Below, piece after piece: positions 14,501-24,988 of a stretch of DNA of 64,000 nt; position 1 is the stretch's first letter, and every line of letters begins with the position of its first letter. The position numbers and the translations under genes are program-made. Where the stretch lies: the NCBI GenBank assembly GCA_034670405.1, contig JAXDDX010000024.1, forward strand, positions 744,001 through 808,000, read 5' to 3'. The notes beneath the pieces were generated by a model. It was not told the DNA's origin, made no database searches, and saw only the letters and a list, made by a program, of their open reading frames with translations. This DNA is from Hoplostethus atlanticus (Eukaryota > Chordata > Actinopteri > Trachichthyiformes > Trachichthyidae).

Positions 14501-15570
14501 TGCCTCCATAGATCTCCTGGTCATAAAAGCCAGTGGAGTCAAGGCCCACTCCCTGCTCTCCCTCCTCCAGCAGGGCAGCCTTCATCCCCTGGATCTCCAG
14601 GATCTGGGCCTCTATGTCTTGAAGGACAACAAGAAAGACACAAAATTAATCAATGATTGTCCCTTCTGGAGGACAGAAACAAAGTAAATTGATTATCAAC
14701 ACATCGCTACTCAATCTCCCTTTGGGTGGAGTGGAAACAGACCACCAAAATTATTTAAGGACTTTCTCACACTGGAGGATTAAAAGCAGAACGAGGCAAT
14801 CACATACATGAATATTCTCACTATCGCCATCTGACTAGGAAATACAATTTTAATAATTTCAGCCACATGTGACATAATTCGTTTGGCCAAACTAACGTGG
14901 CTAGTAAATGCAGCAACGCCATTGTTATGTGCACTTCAACACAATGCAGTATGGCCTTATCTGCCGCCATTAACGTTACATCCACCCGACTCCGAAATAC
15001 ATATTGTATGATTCTGACCATGGTCTGCATATTTGTTTTAGTTTGACTAGCAAGAACATATGCCAACGACATTGCACAGTGCAGTATGGCCTGGCGAACC
15101 ACATACAGTAACGCTAACGTATCCAATTTAAGACTTAAGCTAACGCTAACTTGGTTGGTCAAAGCGAGGTGATGGGTAACGTTTTGTCAGTTAGATGTTG
15201 CATTTAATAGTGTGGTAGTATGATTACAACACAAGTATGAGCAAATGAGCATTTTAGCACGCCAAAATGTATTTTAGCGCGGTCATATGTGATGAAAACG
15301 CTAAATCGTGGCATGACCCCGCACGTTAGCTAGCTAGGTAGCTTAGCAGCCAGCGCCATTATCTAAAACGTCTGCGTTGTGTCGTAGCTTGGCCTCCTCG
15401 GCAATTTCGATTTGAAAAGAGTACCAATACACACAGTGCTTTAAAATAATTCTTGCAACATTTTTTACAATTTCTGACATACGCTAAAGTCAAAAGCAAC
15501 ATTAAAGAGGTAATGGATTATAGTTTTTGTAATTTCATTTACCTTCGTGTGTTTTGGCAATCTTCGCCAT
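2560..15570 (-). CDS. sf3b1: Splicing factor 3B subunit 1 (SF3B1)
   Basis: Core HEAT-repeat subunit of U2 snRNP SF3b, which clamps the branch-site/U2 duplex in the nucleus. I see 24 coding exons: 15543-15570, 14445-14617, 14008-14109, 13610-13724, 10805-10884, 10491-10682, 9744-10203, 9522-9643, 9210-9407, 8942-9043, 8295-8474, 8114-8200, 7397-7667, 6910-7055, 6427-6573, 5879-6004, 5215-5436, 4863-5045, 4654-4765, 4395-4515, 4124-4255, 3655-3927, 2990-3206, 2560-2718. They sum to 3948 bp in frame, 1315 aa (human 1304). The start gives MAKIAKTHE, as in other vertebrates. Exons 6-7 encode the TP-rich region with repeated RWDETP/RWDQT-type tryptophan motifs, known as UHM-ligand motifs. HEAT repeats fill the C-terminal two thirds. 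The residue equivalent to human K700 is Lys711 in EQQKVRTI. Introns 10, 12, 14 and 15 carry snoRNA-like sequences. Intact. Confidence 0.98.
6158..6303 (-). ncRNA. Putative intronic H/ACA snoRNA, family A copy 1
   Basis: It lies in sf3b1 intron 15, in the sense of the host gene. On the minus strand it folds as hairpin-hinge-hairpin-tail. The 5' hairpin closes with GCGAA/TTCGC and has an inner CCTG/CAGG stem. The 3' hairpin closes with CCAAC/GTTGG and is followed directly by an ACA box at 6161-6163, about 3 nt before the predicted end. The hinge (AGATGGA) only loosely resembles the H box ANANNA. A close copy in intron 12 shares the whole length, while intron sequence outside it does not match. 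The guide target is unknown. A fast-evolving SINE is the main alternative. Confidence 0.65.
6659..6806 (-). ncRNA. Putative intronic H/ACA snoRNA, family B copy 1
   Basis: It lies in sf3b1 intron 14 on the host strand. The 5' hairpin closes with GCAAGA/TTTTTGC and has an inner CACT/AGTG stem. The 3' hairpin closes with CTGCTGCT/AGCAGCAG and runs into an ACA box at 6662-6664, three bases before the predicted 3' end. The hinge TATAGTC is a poor H box. Family B copy 2 in intron 10 keeps the same architecture despite many substitutions. The target is not identified. Confidence 0.65.
7852..7999 (-). ncRNA. Putative intronic H/ACA snoRNA, family A copy 2
   Basis: It lies in sf3b1 intron 12 and is a near-full-length relative of the 6158-6303 sequence. 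The 5' stem GCGAA/TTCGC is kept. The 3' stem reads CCAGC/GTTGG, so an A-U pair of copy 1 has become a G-U pair without breaking the helix. The ACA box is at 7855-7857. The hinge reads AAATAGA, one base away from an H box. The pairing-preserving substitution supports a functional RNA rather than a random repeat. Confidence 0.67.
8034..8085. repeat. (GTAT)n/(GCAT)n microsatellite in sf3b1 intron 12
   Basis: About eight GTAT units pass into four GCAT units, a compound tetranucleotide repeat. It sits about 30 bp inside the intron, beyond the exon 12 acceptor side of 8114. Confidence 0.9.
8574..8722 (-). ncRNA. Putative intronic H/ACA snoRNA, family B copy 2
   Basis: It lies in sf3b1 intron 10. 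The hinge contains AAACAA, which fits the H box ANANNA exactly. The 3' hairpin has an outer CTGCTGC/GCAGCAG stem and an inner CAGAGC/GCTCTG stem separated by an internal pocket, with the ACA box at 8577-8579. The 5' hairpin shares the CACTAAGCCT apex region with copy 1. It is the best-formed of the four candidates by eye. Confidence 0.7.
10885..13609 (-). other. sf3b1: sf3b1 intron 4
   Basis: This is the longest sf3b1 intron at 2.7 kb. I see no further exon, RNA gene or clear transposon in it. Around 11818 a short match to a tRNA B box occurs without an A box. Confidence 0.8.
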
Positions 15571-16443
15571 TTTGGTGGTGGTTCGTGGACTGGCACCGGA
15601 AGTCAGTAATCTTAGAGTTCCGTAACTCGCTGGCTGTTCTTAGATCAGCTTGCAACAGTTTGGGATTCAGTGAAGCTGATCAAATTCCATATATGTGCGG
15701 CTATGGCAGGCTACTTAATATTCACATATATAAATGACACACTTATATTATTTATTATATTTAGCGTTTATATATGGACATATGATTTATATATTTGCAT
15801 GTATATGTATGTATATGAGTATCTAATAGTATATTATAGTAGTCATTAATAGTGCGTGTCCGTGCGAGTATTTAAGATTTAAATCAGCCCTATCCCATAC
15901 AGCCTCTAATATAATTATTATTCGTTTTCACGGCCACGCTGACCATCTGGCTTTTAGCTCAGCTGGTTAGAACCAAATGAAACTCTAGACAACAGTACAG
16001 AAACTAGAACCAGCCAAATAAAAGCAAATACATCAAAAGTAAAATGGCTAGTCGATATTTGCTTAGCCAAAATATAAGATTAAAAAAACCCGAATCAATA
16101 TAGCGACATGAGTGTTTTTCTTCCCTGATCAGCACAAAACCATGCAGTGAGTGTGTGTTTGTAACCATAAAGTACACTGAACTTGAAAGTAAGGTTACAC
16201 AGGTCGACACAGCAACCTAATCCAACATCTCGTGACATTCATGCGTGTACACGACCGTGTACAGACGTCACTGAGTTTCTCCGGGTGACGAACGGGCCGA
16301 GTGGCCAATGAAAACCCTTACTTGACATGGCTTGTCCAACAGTAGGCTGATTTTCGGAGGGTGCACCCGATAGAGGTGGGGCGAACGGGTGGGGACTCTG
16401 GCTGTCGACGGGGAGCAGAGAGAAGGCTGTCAAAGAAGAGAAG
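15571..16443. promoter_or_regulatory. Head-to-head promoter region of sf3b1 and coq10b
   Basis: The start codons of sf3b1 (15570, minus) and coq10b (16444, plus) are 873 bp apart. An ETS-type site, ACCGGAAGT, lies at 15595-15603, about 25 bp upstream of the sf3b1 start codon. A CRE-like GACGTCAC is at 16264-16271 and a CCAAT motif is at 16305-16309 on the coq10b side. No TATA box is evident at useful spacing. A shared, housekeeping-type bidirectional promoter is inferred; the transcription start sites are not visible. Confidence 0.6.
15950..15975 (+). repeat. tRNA-like A-box fragment
   Basis: The segment contains TAGCTCAGCTGGTTAGAAC, which matches the D-arm/A-box of tRNAs almost exactly. The following sequence shows no anticodon arm and no GGTTCGAATCC B box. 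It is therefore not a tRNA gene. It is more likely the head of a tRNA-derived SINE or a truncated tRNA pseudogene. Confidence 0.4.
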
Positions 16444-19400
16444 ATGGCGAGAGGTAGTCGGAGCCTCCAAAAAGTAGCCGAGTGTATTAAACAGTTACCG
16501 TCCACAGCCAGCCGGGGAACACAGGCGAGGAACAACGTGAGGTGAGAGTTATTTTATCTTTTAAGCCTTGATTTAACCTGGATGGTCTAGATTAGAAGAA
16601 GACATAGCAGTAGCTAACGTTAGCGCTAACGTCCATCAAAGAGTGTTACCTAACAGTTACATGGGCTATATTTTTTGCTATTACATGAAATGTATTCATA
16701 GTATTATTTCACACTAACCCAATCTTTGCACTTTACCTCAGTTAACAAAAAGTACTGGAACTAGTGAAGTTAACTAGGCCTCTACCGGCAACACAGCATA
16801 TTTTGACCCACCTTTTCATTATTCAACGTAAACACAGCTGGACGGGTTATTTTGTTACTGTTTTGATTTCCAACTTCGTGACAGTGACCTTCTATTACCA
16901 CAGCTTGATAATTAAACTACTGTTGTCCTGCAAAATGTCTGAGTCGAGTTGGGTCTGTTGGCAGTTCAAACACAAATTTGTTGTATTCCAGCTGCAAAAC
17001 ATAATGACATCAGCTTAATCAACGCAATTCATCCAAGTTTAAGAGGCTAAAGTTGTATAAGCTAACTTCAACATGTCAGGATTATTTTCCATGCCTCCAC
17101 TCCTACTGCACTGTGTTATGCAACATCACTTGACATCCATTTTTATCCAGGGTTTGACGAGGGAAGGCTTTTTGCATGCCAGCTGACAGGTGTTAGGGAC
17201 GATAAGACTACTGCCATTACTCTCCCAACAGGGGCTAAAACAGAAATCCAAGTTAACCTCTATCACAATCTTTTGGAAGGTGGCAAATTGTTTAGAAGTC
17301 CTAGTTCTCAACCATACAGATTTTAAACTCCCAATACCCGCCAATACGCATGCATGAGCTTGGCACATTGAGGTCAGTGCCATGTTTCAGACTATATCAC
17401 ATTTCACTTCATAGTGAATGGGCTATCTCTAGAGTGACCAGTATGCCAGTTATGGAACAGGAATTCTCAGCACCACACCATCAGAAGTATACAGTAAGTC
17501 CTGTGGGTACATGTTGGTGGTGACACTGATATTATCACTTCACATTATGTGGTGACATAATGGCTACTTATATCTAAACATCTGTCTTAAGTTGTGTTGT
17601 GTTATCAAACCGTCCAGTGCCAGGGACATTGGGGACGAATGTGGCACAGGAGTAAGCAGGCTGTAGGTGACAGCCAGGCACAGTGGACAAATCAAACAGT
17701 CTGACATATCCCACTATAGTGGCCAATCACTGTAACCCCACAGATCATTACTGGCAAGAACAACTGGACTTAAATTGAATTGTATGCTCTAAGCCTCTGT
17801 GAAGATGACAAACAGTACAGCTGTCTTAAACCAGTTTTTGCCTCAGTCAGACTGACTGGCGACCACTCATTCATGGTGTCAGGGAGGATCTGACTTGGGG
17901 CTTTGGCTGTGATCCCACTGGCACCTATTCAGCAGCCGGCTATGGAATAAGGAAATCAACAACATAAGGGAAGATAGTCTGAATAAAAAACCTGATTTTG
18001 CGCTTGTAATCAGATGACACATGCATTTGAGTTGCTTTTGGTTTAGCCCCACGTTAGTACCTTGTAGCGCATAGAAGCACACCTTATTCTTTAGACTGAA
18101 AATAGCTTTGTGACTCGTTGACATTGGAATTTCAATTCAACGTTAATACCTTACAGCACAGAGAAGCACACCTTTTATTATTTGGACTGAAAACAGTTCA
18201 TTGGAATTTCAATTTAAAGATTCCTGCTGGCTCAAATGTTTAACATTGTTTTTTTTCCTTCTAGGTCTTTGATTTCAGTCATATAATTAGTATTTCACAG
18301 AGTGAGTGAGCAGCAAGAGAGGAAGTGAGGTGATAGTTTTCACTGGGGTGTCAGACGGATTGAGTTCAGGAGAAAACATTATGCTGGGACCCTGAACGTC
18401 TTAACCAGCTCACTGGAGCTTGGGTCCAGTTTTTCCAGTGTTCATGGAATTCTTGCAGTATTACCTGGTAGTCCTACAGTCCTAGGCCTAATCATTAACC
18501 TCATTCTGCAGCTTCTGCCCCAGGCCAAACGGAGAGTGTAGGTGTAGAAATGTAAGGCAGGCAGACACACTGCAGAATTGAGGAAGCCCAGATAGTTCAG
18601 CCACCAGGTGTTTAAGGTATCCAATGCTGGTGCTAAAGTTGGTAACCTTGACCTGGTTCCATTCTGCTGGTCTCTGTTAGTCTGTATGTCCTGTGAGCTG
18701 TTTTGGTTGGAATGACGAATGGTTGGCAGGTATTAAATGAGGGCTTACACACTGTTTCCTAGGCCTACAGACTTATGTTGCAGCTTCCTGCCTCATTGTC
18801 CCCAATTAACTTAGTCAGCTAATAAGTAGCAGGGGAAGCTTCCCAAGAAAGATTAACTTCATCAAAGCCATTTGGTCACAGAAAGGCTCATAGAGATACA
18901 AGAAAATGCCCGTTCCTTTCCTAATCAAAATGAACAAATAATGGAAGATAATCAAAGTTCTTAAGTTAATTGTTAATTTCTATAGAAACAACAACATAAT
19001 TGCGTTATTTTGCTATCTCTGTACTCTGTAAATCAGATTATTAGCCCAGCACAGATTTGTGGTTTGTGAGAGCATACATTTTTAAGACCTCCTCCTGGTT
19101 TTCTGACCCCACTTGTATGTTTGTTTGTTTTGTTATCAGGTACCTGTCATCATGTGGGATCCTGATGACGCGCATGCCCCCCTTGCTGGGTGCAGCCATG
19201 CCAGCGCGTGGCATGGTGCTACCTGCCCGCAGTTTCTTCAACCTCGCCGACTCCTTCTCCAAGAGGAAGGAATACTCAGAGAGACGCATCATTGGGTAAG
19301 TCACTGAGTCTGGTTTCACTTACTGTATAAAAATGTACAAAAAATGTTATATGATTTCTGATTTGCTTTGATATGGTTTTGGTCTTACTTACTTTGCCAA

Positions 19401-22400
19401 CCACCTGTGACTAATTTATACCACTCAGTTAGACATGACTTTTTTTTTAAACAGGGTTTTGATTTTGTTTCTGTTTTTGTTTTTTTCTCGGGATTTCACA
19501 TCTTGGACATGCAACTCCCATTTATTTATTTTTATTTATTTTAATGGGCGATTACAATTTTTCTGCTTATTTTGTTGCTGATCACACTCCTGGTTAACAT
19601 GCAGCACATAAGTTAACAAATGAAGAAAAAGTCCTTGAGTTTACAGTTTGCGTCTCGTGTATGCACTGAATGTCCCGTGAGTTCTGAAGAAAGGTCATAA
19701 TCACTAAAGCTGGTTGTATAAATAGACCTAGGCAGCACCAGCGTGTTCCCTCGAGCAGGACAGTTATGTAACACTAGAGTGGAAGATTGTTTTACTCTGT
19801 CTCTTACTCACTAGCTCTTGCCTTTTGTTTCTCTCTCACGTCCTCTCTCTGTCTCTCTCTCTCTGTCTCTCTCTCTGTCGCTCTCTCTCTGTCTCTCTCT
19901 CTGTCGCTCTCTCTCTGGCTCTCTCTCTGTCTCTCTCTCTCTGGCTCTCTCTCTGTCTCTCTCTCTGTCGCTCTCTCTCTGTCTCTCTCTCTGTCGCTCT
20001 CTCTCTGTCGCTCTCTCTCTGGCTCTCTCTCTGGCTCTCTCTCTGGCTCTCTCTCTGGCTCTCTCTCTCTGGCTCTCTCTCTGTCTCTCTCTCTGTCGCT
20101 CTCTCTCTGGCTCTCTCTCTGGCTCTCTCTCTGGCTCTCTCTCGCTGACCAGGCTCAGACATTACTGGGTCATGAGACTTGTGCCTTGTCAGTCTTGTTT
20201 TAAGTGTTTGTTTTTTTTTGTTCAAGGCCTTTAATGTTTAATACATTTAGAAGTGATACAAATCATATACATTTTTTTTACACAACATATGTAACCCCAA
20301 TAAACAAATAAATAATAGTATAAATAAATAATTTAGAAAAACATATAACAATGATGATAAAGAAAATAAAAACGTATACATATAATCATCATCATCATCA
20401 TCATCATTTTACAAGAAAATAAACTAGAATTATGCTGTCAGTCCATCTTTTCTACATGAGCTAAGACAGGCTACCATATAGTGTAGAATTTTCCTGCACT
20501 GCCTCTCGTGGCATATCTGATTTTCTCTAATGTCAGATGATTCATTAGATCTCCTAGCCATAGAGTGAAGGTTGGGGGGTATGTTTCTTTCCATTTTAAT
20601 AAAATGAGAGGTCTTGCTAAAAGTGTTGCAAAAGATATTATATTCTTGAGAGAGTCATTAGGACAGAGATCCTGCGAGATAACACCAAATAAAGCCGTTA
20701 TGGCAAGAGGTTCAACTTGCATCCCCAATGCCTCTGAAACAGTTAAAGTTCAGTTTTGGGCAGAACCAGAGCATGTGTGAGAGTGTGGCTGGTGTTTGTT
20801 TACACCGGTCACAAGTGGGATCAATGTCTGGTTTAAATTTAATTTGACTTTGGACCAGTGTAACCTATGCACTACTTTAAATTGTATAACTGAATGTCTT
20901 AGACAGACTGATGATGAATGTATTCTGTCTAAAATATTCTGGCATATTCTATCGCTGAGTGTTACGTTGAGATCATCTTCCCATCGAGGTCTTAGGGCAT
21001 TGAGAGGTTCCGCGTTGTGTGAGTTAAGTAGAGAATATACAGTTCCAATGTTTTCTTTGTGGTAAGCATTCAGTTCAAGGATAGAGTCTAGGAGAGTTGC
21101 AGGTGGTAATGATGGGAAGTCAGTGGATCAAGATACCAAGCTGCGCAACTATAGGAATCTAAAAACTTGTTAAGTTTTATGTTACTCCATTGACAGCCTT
21201 CACATTCTTTGTCACATGCGTGGATGCCTGGAGGTTTTGTGGCCTTATCCTCCTTGTCCTTTCCTCTTCCAGGTATTCCATGCAGGAAATGTATGATGTG
21301 GTGGCCGGGGTGGAGAACTACCGCCTCTTTGTTCCCTGGTGTAAGAAGTCTGATGTGGTGTTCAAACGCGCTGGCTTCTGCAAGGCCAAACTGACCGTGG
21401 GCTTCCCACCGGTGGTGGAGAACTACACTTCACTGATCACCAGTGTACGCCCTCATCTGGTCAAGGTATGGTACTGCTCCCATACATATCGTTAGAATCC
21501 ATTGTGCCTGACCAAGCACGGTTCAACATTAAGCGTTTAAGTAATTTATTACTATTAAAAATAAAACACAAAAACATATTGATTGTAAATAAATAAAAAA
21601 TGTAAAACAATGTCAAATTCCAAAGTATGAGCTACTTTCACGTTGGTGACTAAGAGGTAACTAAGACATAAGAGAGGTAACCAAACGTGACGTCAATAAA
21701 CTGCACATAGCCTGTCATGTTTACCAACCCAGCCGGTCTGTCAGAGGATAGCAATGTGGCAAAAGAGGCAAAAGATATAACATTGGTGAATCCAGCTTTC
21801 TCTGGACAGAGTGATTGCTTGCTGATGTTTAGAAGGAAGTTTTGTATTTCAGTTTAAGTTCATAATTTCCTGTAGACAGAAGATTTCCTGCCAGTGTCCA
21901 TACCAGACACCAGAATTTAATTTGGGTAAATAGGGCAAAATGGATGCTCTTCTCTATTACAGCCCCATTTGGTGATTTAGGCTGATGACAGCTATATTTT
22001 TACCTAAAAATCTTGCCTAGTGCAGCTTCAATGTATTAATGGATGAGGCTGGTAATTCCCCATTCATCTGTCTTGCCAACATCAGTGGTGTCCAATCATG
22101 TGCCATGGAGGGCCGAGAGTATGCAGGTTTTCACTCCAACCAAAGACTACATCAGGTGATTTCACTGATAAGTCCCTCCTCTCTGGTTGAAGGTGTGATA
22201 ATCAGTGAAACCACCTGGTGTAGTTTTTGGTTGGAGTGAAAACCTGCATACTCTCGGCCCTCCATGGCGCATGATTGGACACCACTGCAATACATGAATC
22301 AAATCTAATACATGTGTGGGTGTGTGTCTTGCTTGTCAGGCGTCCTGTTCAGAGGGTAAACTGTTCAACCACTTGGAGACAGTGTGGCGCTTCAGCCCCG

Positions 22401-22845
22401 GCCTCCCTGGCTACCCTCGTACCTGCACCGCGGACTTTGCTGTAAGTAGTAGGACTGTGTCAACCTAGCAGTCTAACATGCCAAAGGATATATGTGTGTG
22501 TGTGTGTGAGAGCCATTGTAAGTTCATCTTTCCTGCTGTGATTGTATGTTGGTTCCTCCACATGCTCCTGTATTGTATTTCTCATTGGCACAGTTTCAAC
22601 CGCTAGGCCATACACGCACCCCTGATGTACGTACAGTGTCAAATTCACCGGCTAACATTAACCTCTCTCTTCCTCAGATCTCGTTTGAGTTCCGCTCCCT
22701 TATCCACTCCCAGCTGGCTTATGTCTTCTTCGATGAGGTGGTGAAGCAGATGGTTTCGGCGTTTGAACGTCGTGCCTGCGGGCTGTACGGCACTGAGACA
22801 CGCATCCCCCGCGAGCTCATGTTCCATGAAGTTCACCACACATAG
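16444..22845 (+). CDS. coq10b: Coenzyme Q-binding protein COQ10 homolog B
   Basis: START/polyketide-cyclase-like protein of the mitochondrial inner membrane that binds coenzyme Q and supports its delivery to the respiratory chain. Five exons: 16444-16541, 19140-19295, 21273-21465, 22340-22441, 22678-22845. They total 717 bp, 238 aa, the length of the human protein. The N-terminal ~75 residues are basic and serine-rich, as expected for a mitochondrial targeting sequence. The conserved domain runs from about [19 protein letters not shown] through [20 protein letters not shown] and [18 protein letters not shown] to the C-terminal [12 protein letters not shown]. Splice sites are canonical. Human COQ10A has a different N-terminus, and the MARGSR-type start with this synteny fits COQ10B. 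Intact. Confidence 0.97.
16542..19139 (+). other. coq10b: coq10b intron 1
   Basis: A 2.6-kb intron. The sequence around 18043-18090 and 18139-18185 contains a short diverged direct repeat (both copies include TAGTACCTT/TAATACCTT followed by AGCACACCTT). No other gene or clear mobile element was recognised. Confidence 0.7.
19838..20143. repeat. CTCTCTGT/CTCTCTGGCT satellite in coq10b intron 2
   Basis: A 305-bp, almost pure pyrimidine array of CTCTCTCT interrupted by GTCT, GTCG and GGCT. All three plus frames and one minus frame stay open across it, which creates apparent leucine/serine-rich or Arg/Glu-rich proteins. These are artefacts of composition. Confidence 0.95.
20465..21075 (-). mobile_element. 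L1-like non-LTR retrotransposon ORF2 C-terminal relic
   Basis: On the minus strand, pieces translate to the C-terminal region typical of fish L1-like ORF2 proteins. In order they are a RPRWEDDLN segment, [21 protein letters not shown], the [16 protein letters not shown] knuckle-like segment, and [45 protein letters not shown]. Frame changes separate the pieces, so it is broken. It is inserted antisense to coq10b in intron 2. Nothing of the reverse transcriptase core or endonuclease is present, which fits 5' truncation. A (ATC)n run at 20386-20407 may mark its 3' side. Confidence 0.8.
22083..22287. mobile_element. 205-bp palindromic MITE-like element
   Basis: The left end CAGTGGTGTCCAATCATG is mirrored by CATGATTGGACACCACTG at the right end. 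The inverted arms extend about 90 bp each with few mismatches and a short central region. It lies in coq10b intron 3. Size and terminal symmetry fit a non-autonomous DNA transposon. Flanking target-site duplication is not clear. Confidence 0.75.
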
Positions 22846-23162
22846 CGACCCACCCTCCGCCCCGACACACACAATGCCCAATGCCAATGCCAGAGAGAAA
22901 AGAAATAGGTAGAAGAGGAAAGGGAGAGGAGAAGAAGTGAGGCGGGGGAGGGGAGACTGCTTGTGTCCGAACTGAAAACTGCAGTGCCTTTTTCACAAAA
23001 ATGACCAATGAGCTTATTCTCAACAACTGCCTTCAGCTGGATCTCGTTTTGTATGAAAAATGTATGAGTAAGTAGTGTAGCAGTGTAACAGCTGCGGGCC
23101 ATATATCAGGTCTTGCTGCTGTGCCTGAAACTACAATTTAGCTCCAACAACCGATCATAGCG

Positions 23163-23215
23163 ACATTACATTACAATCATTTACCAGACGCTTTTATCCA
23201 AAGCGATCCTTGTAT
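23163..23215 (+). repeat. Dispersed teleost repeat motif, copy 1
   Basis: It contains CATTTACCAGACGCTTTTATCC AAAGCGA, a motif found in very many teleost genomes as part of a dispersed repeat. Related copies are at 38711-38759 and, inverted, 47931-47974. This copy sits in the coq10b 3' UTR and is slightly diverged. Confidence 0.7.
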
Positions 23216-24957
23216 CCTTGTACCTTGGTGGTACATGGACACTGACCCAAGCCCTCTAACTGGTGCTGAGCTTGTGGCTCATGTTAGTGCTAGTCTCAGG
23301 CCCCACATGGATAGGAAAGTCGGGTCTGATTGAGGGCACGGATTATTATGTCATGCAGAGAGTGACGTGATGACCGAACCAGCAATAGATGGTACTAAAA
23401 TTCTAGTGCTTTTCTGTGACAACTTGAATGTGTATGGCACAAAGGAACTAATAGTATAATATAAAAATTCATGCAATGCAACCCCACCAAACCGAGGGAA
23501 GAGAGCTCTTACTGCAAGACATTTAACTTAAATCTGTCCCAAGGTGAAAATCTGTGGTGACAGTTTTTCACCTCCACCTTTTGAAATTATGATTGGGGCT
23601 AAATTACTATATCTATCGTATGGAAAAGGGATAGGCACGTTAGACACTTTGCTGGAATCATGCTGTCAAATGGTCATTGTGAGTAGTCACATCAAACTTT
23701 CCTACAAGGAAGATTTAAAAACATTACATAGATGTACTGTATACTGCCAGGCCTGCATCCACACTTGTTCATAAGGTGCTGCATTTATTTTTAAACAATC
23801 TCAGTAGGGGACGGTTTCTGTATCCTTTATTTTTTTTTTCTTTATATTTCATAGCACTATGCTCCTTTGTCATTCTGAATGTGAGCAACATTGTACAGAA
23901 GAGTTAAATGATACAGCAGTGGGTGTGTTTTTAAAGTGTGCAATATCAGTAGTATTAGTTTTGTTTTTAAATAAGCAAGCAAGTATATCTACTGTCTGAG
24001 GGCCCAAACTGGCTAGGCAGAGACCAGGGTCGCACACATTGACCTGTCCTGTCAGTCAGATTGCTGTTTCAATGAGGTATCTGCCACCCTAAAACCTTTA
24101 CGATTCCAGCTTTCTAACCTGCATTACGCACCTCTTGAGTGCCTCTTGACCTAGTGGCAACATATTTATCTTTATTTTTAAACATTATACTCATTTTAAA
24201 CCTATTTATTACTAAGCTGAGTTTAAGGACAAGTGTAAATACTGATTTTTGAAGATCATGTGAGAAAGACCTATACACTGCTTATAAAGAAATGAAAATG
24301 AGGTTGGTTTGTGTCTTCGTTTCATGGGATGGGGGAGGCTTTTTTTGTTTATTTTTTAGTGTAAATGAAGTTGTGTTGAATGGCTTAAGAAAGGTGTACT
24401 GACTGCATGGTTTATAAAAACTATTTTTATAGAAAAAAAAAAAGACTCCTGGTTCTTTTTGTGCGTGGTTTTGTTCATCGACACTGCTTCAGAGTGGTTT
24501 GTGGGCCTCCTGGCTGGACAGAAATAGGGTCGTCATGTGAGTGGTAAGAATAGAACTACCATTGGTCTGAGTTATGGCTGCTGTCGAACAGTCAATCATG
24601 AGCACTAGACATGTCACAAAGGGCAAAGGTCAATTTAAATTCCAAGGCTATCCAAGTAGTCCCTGACCCAATCCCAATGTCCACACTCATGGACTCACGG
24701 ACTTTGAGGTCCACGAGGGTTCAGGGCTGTCCCACTGACAAATTGCATGAGGGCTCTCTCGCAGACTTTGAGCCCTTTATGCACATTTTCCGTAAGTCTG
24801 TAGGATTTTGTCACCAAGATTTGACCTTTTGTGAAGGTTTTGAAAAAATAAGCATCTTGTTCTACACTTTCATCCAAAGTGCTTTAAAGTGTAGAAAATC
24901 TTAGTGTAGTTGGCCCAATTGGGAACTGAATCCCTTTTCACAGGATCAATGAAAAGC

Positions 24958-24963
24958 AATAAA
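24958..24963 (+). terminator. coq10b: coq10b poly(A) signal
   Basis: This is the first clear AATAAA on the plus strand after the coq10b stop at 22845, implying a 2.1-kb 3' UTR. It lies 20 bp from a minus-strand AATAAA attributed to hspd1. Confidence 0.55.
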
Positions 24964-24982
24964 ATAAGACATTAGAATTGAT

Positions 24983-24988
24983 TTTATT
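24983..24988 (-). terminator. hspd1: hspd1 distal poly(A) signal
   Basis: Reads AATAAA on the minus strand, about 1.36 kb past the hspd1 stop. A nearer minus-strand AATAAA lies at 26001-26006, 345 bp past the stop, so either or both may be used. Confidence 0.5.

Noticed and set aside
19787..20234. Several overlapping long frames of Leu/Ser or Arg/Glu repeats
   Set aside because: They are translations of the CTCTCTGT satellite. All frames are open at once and no splice or start context supports a gene.
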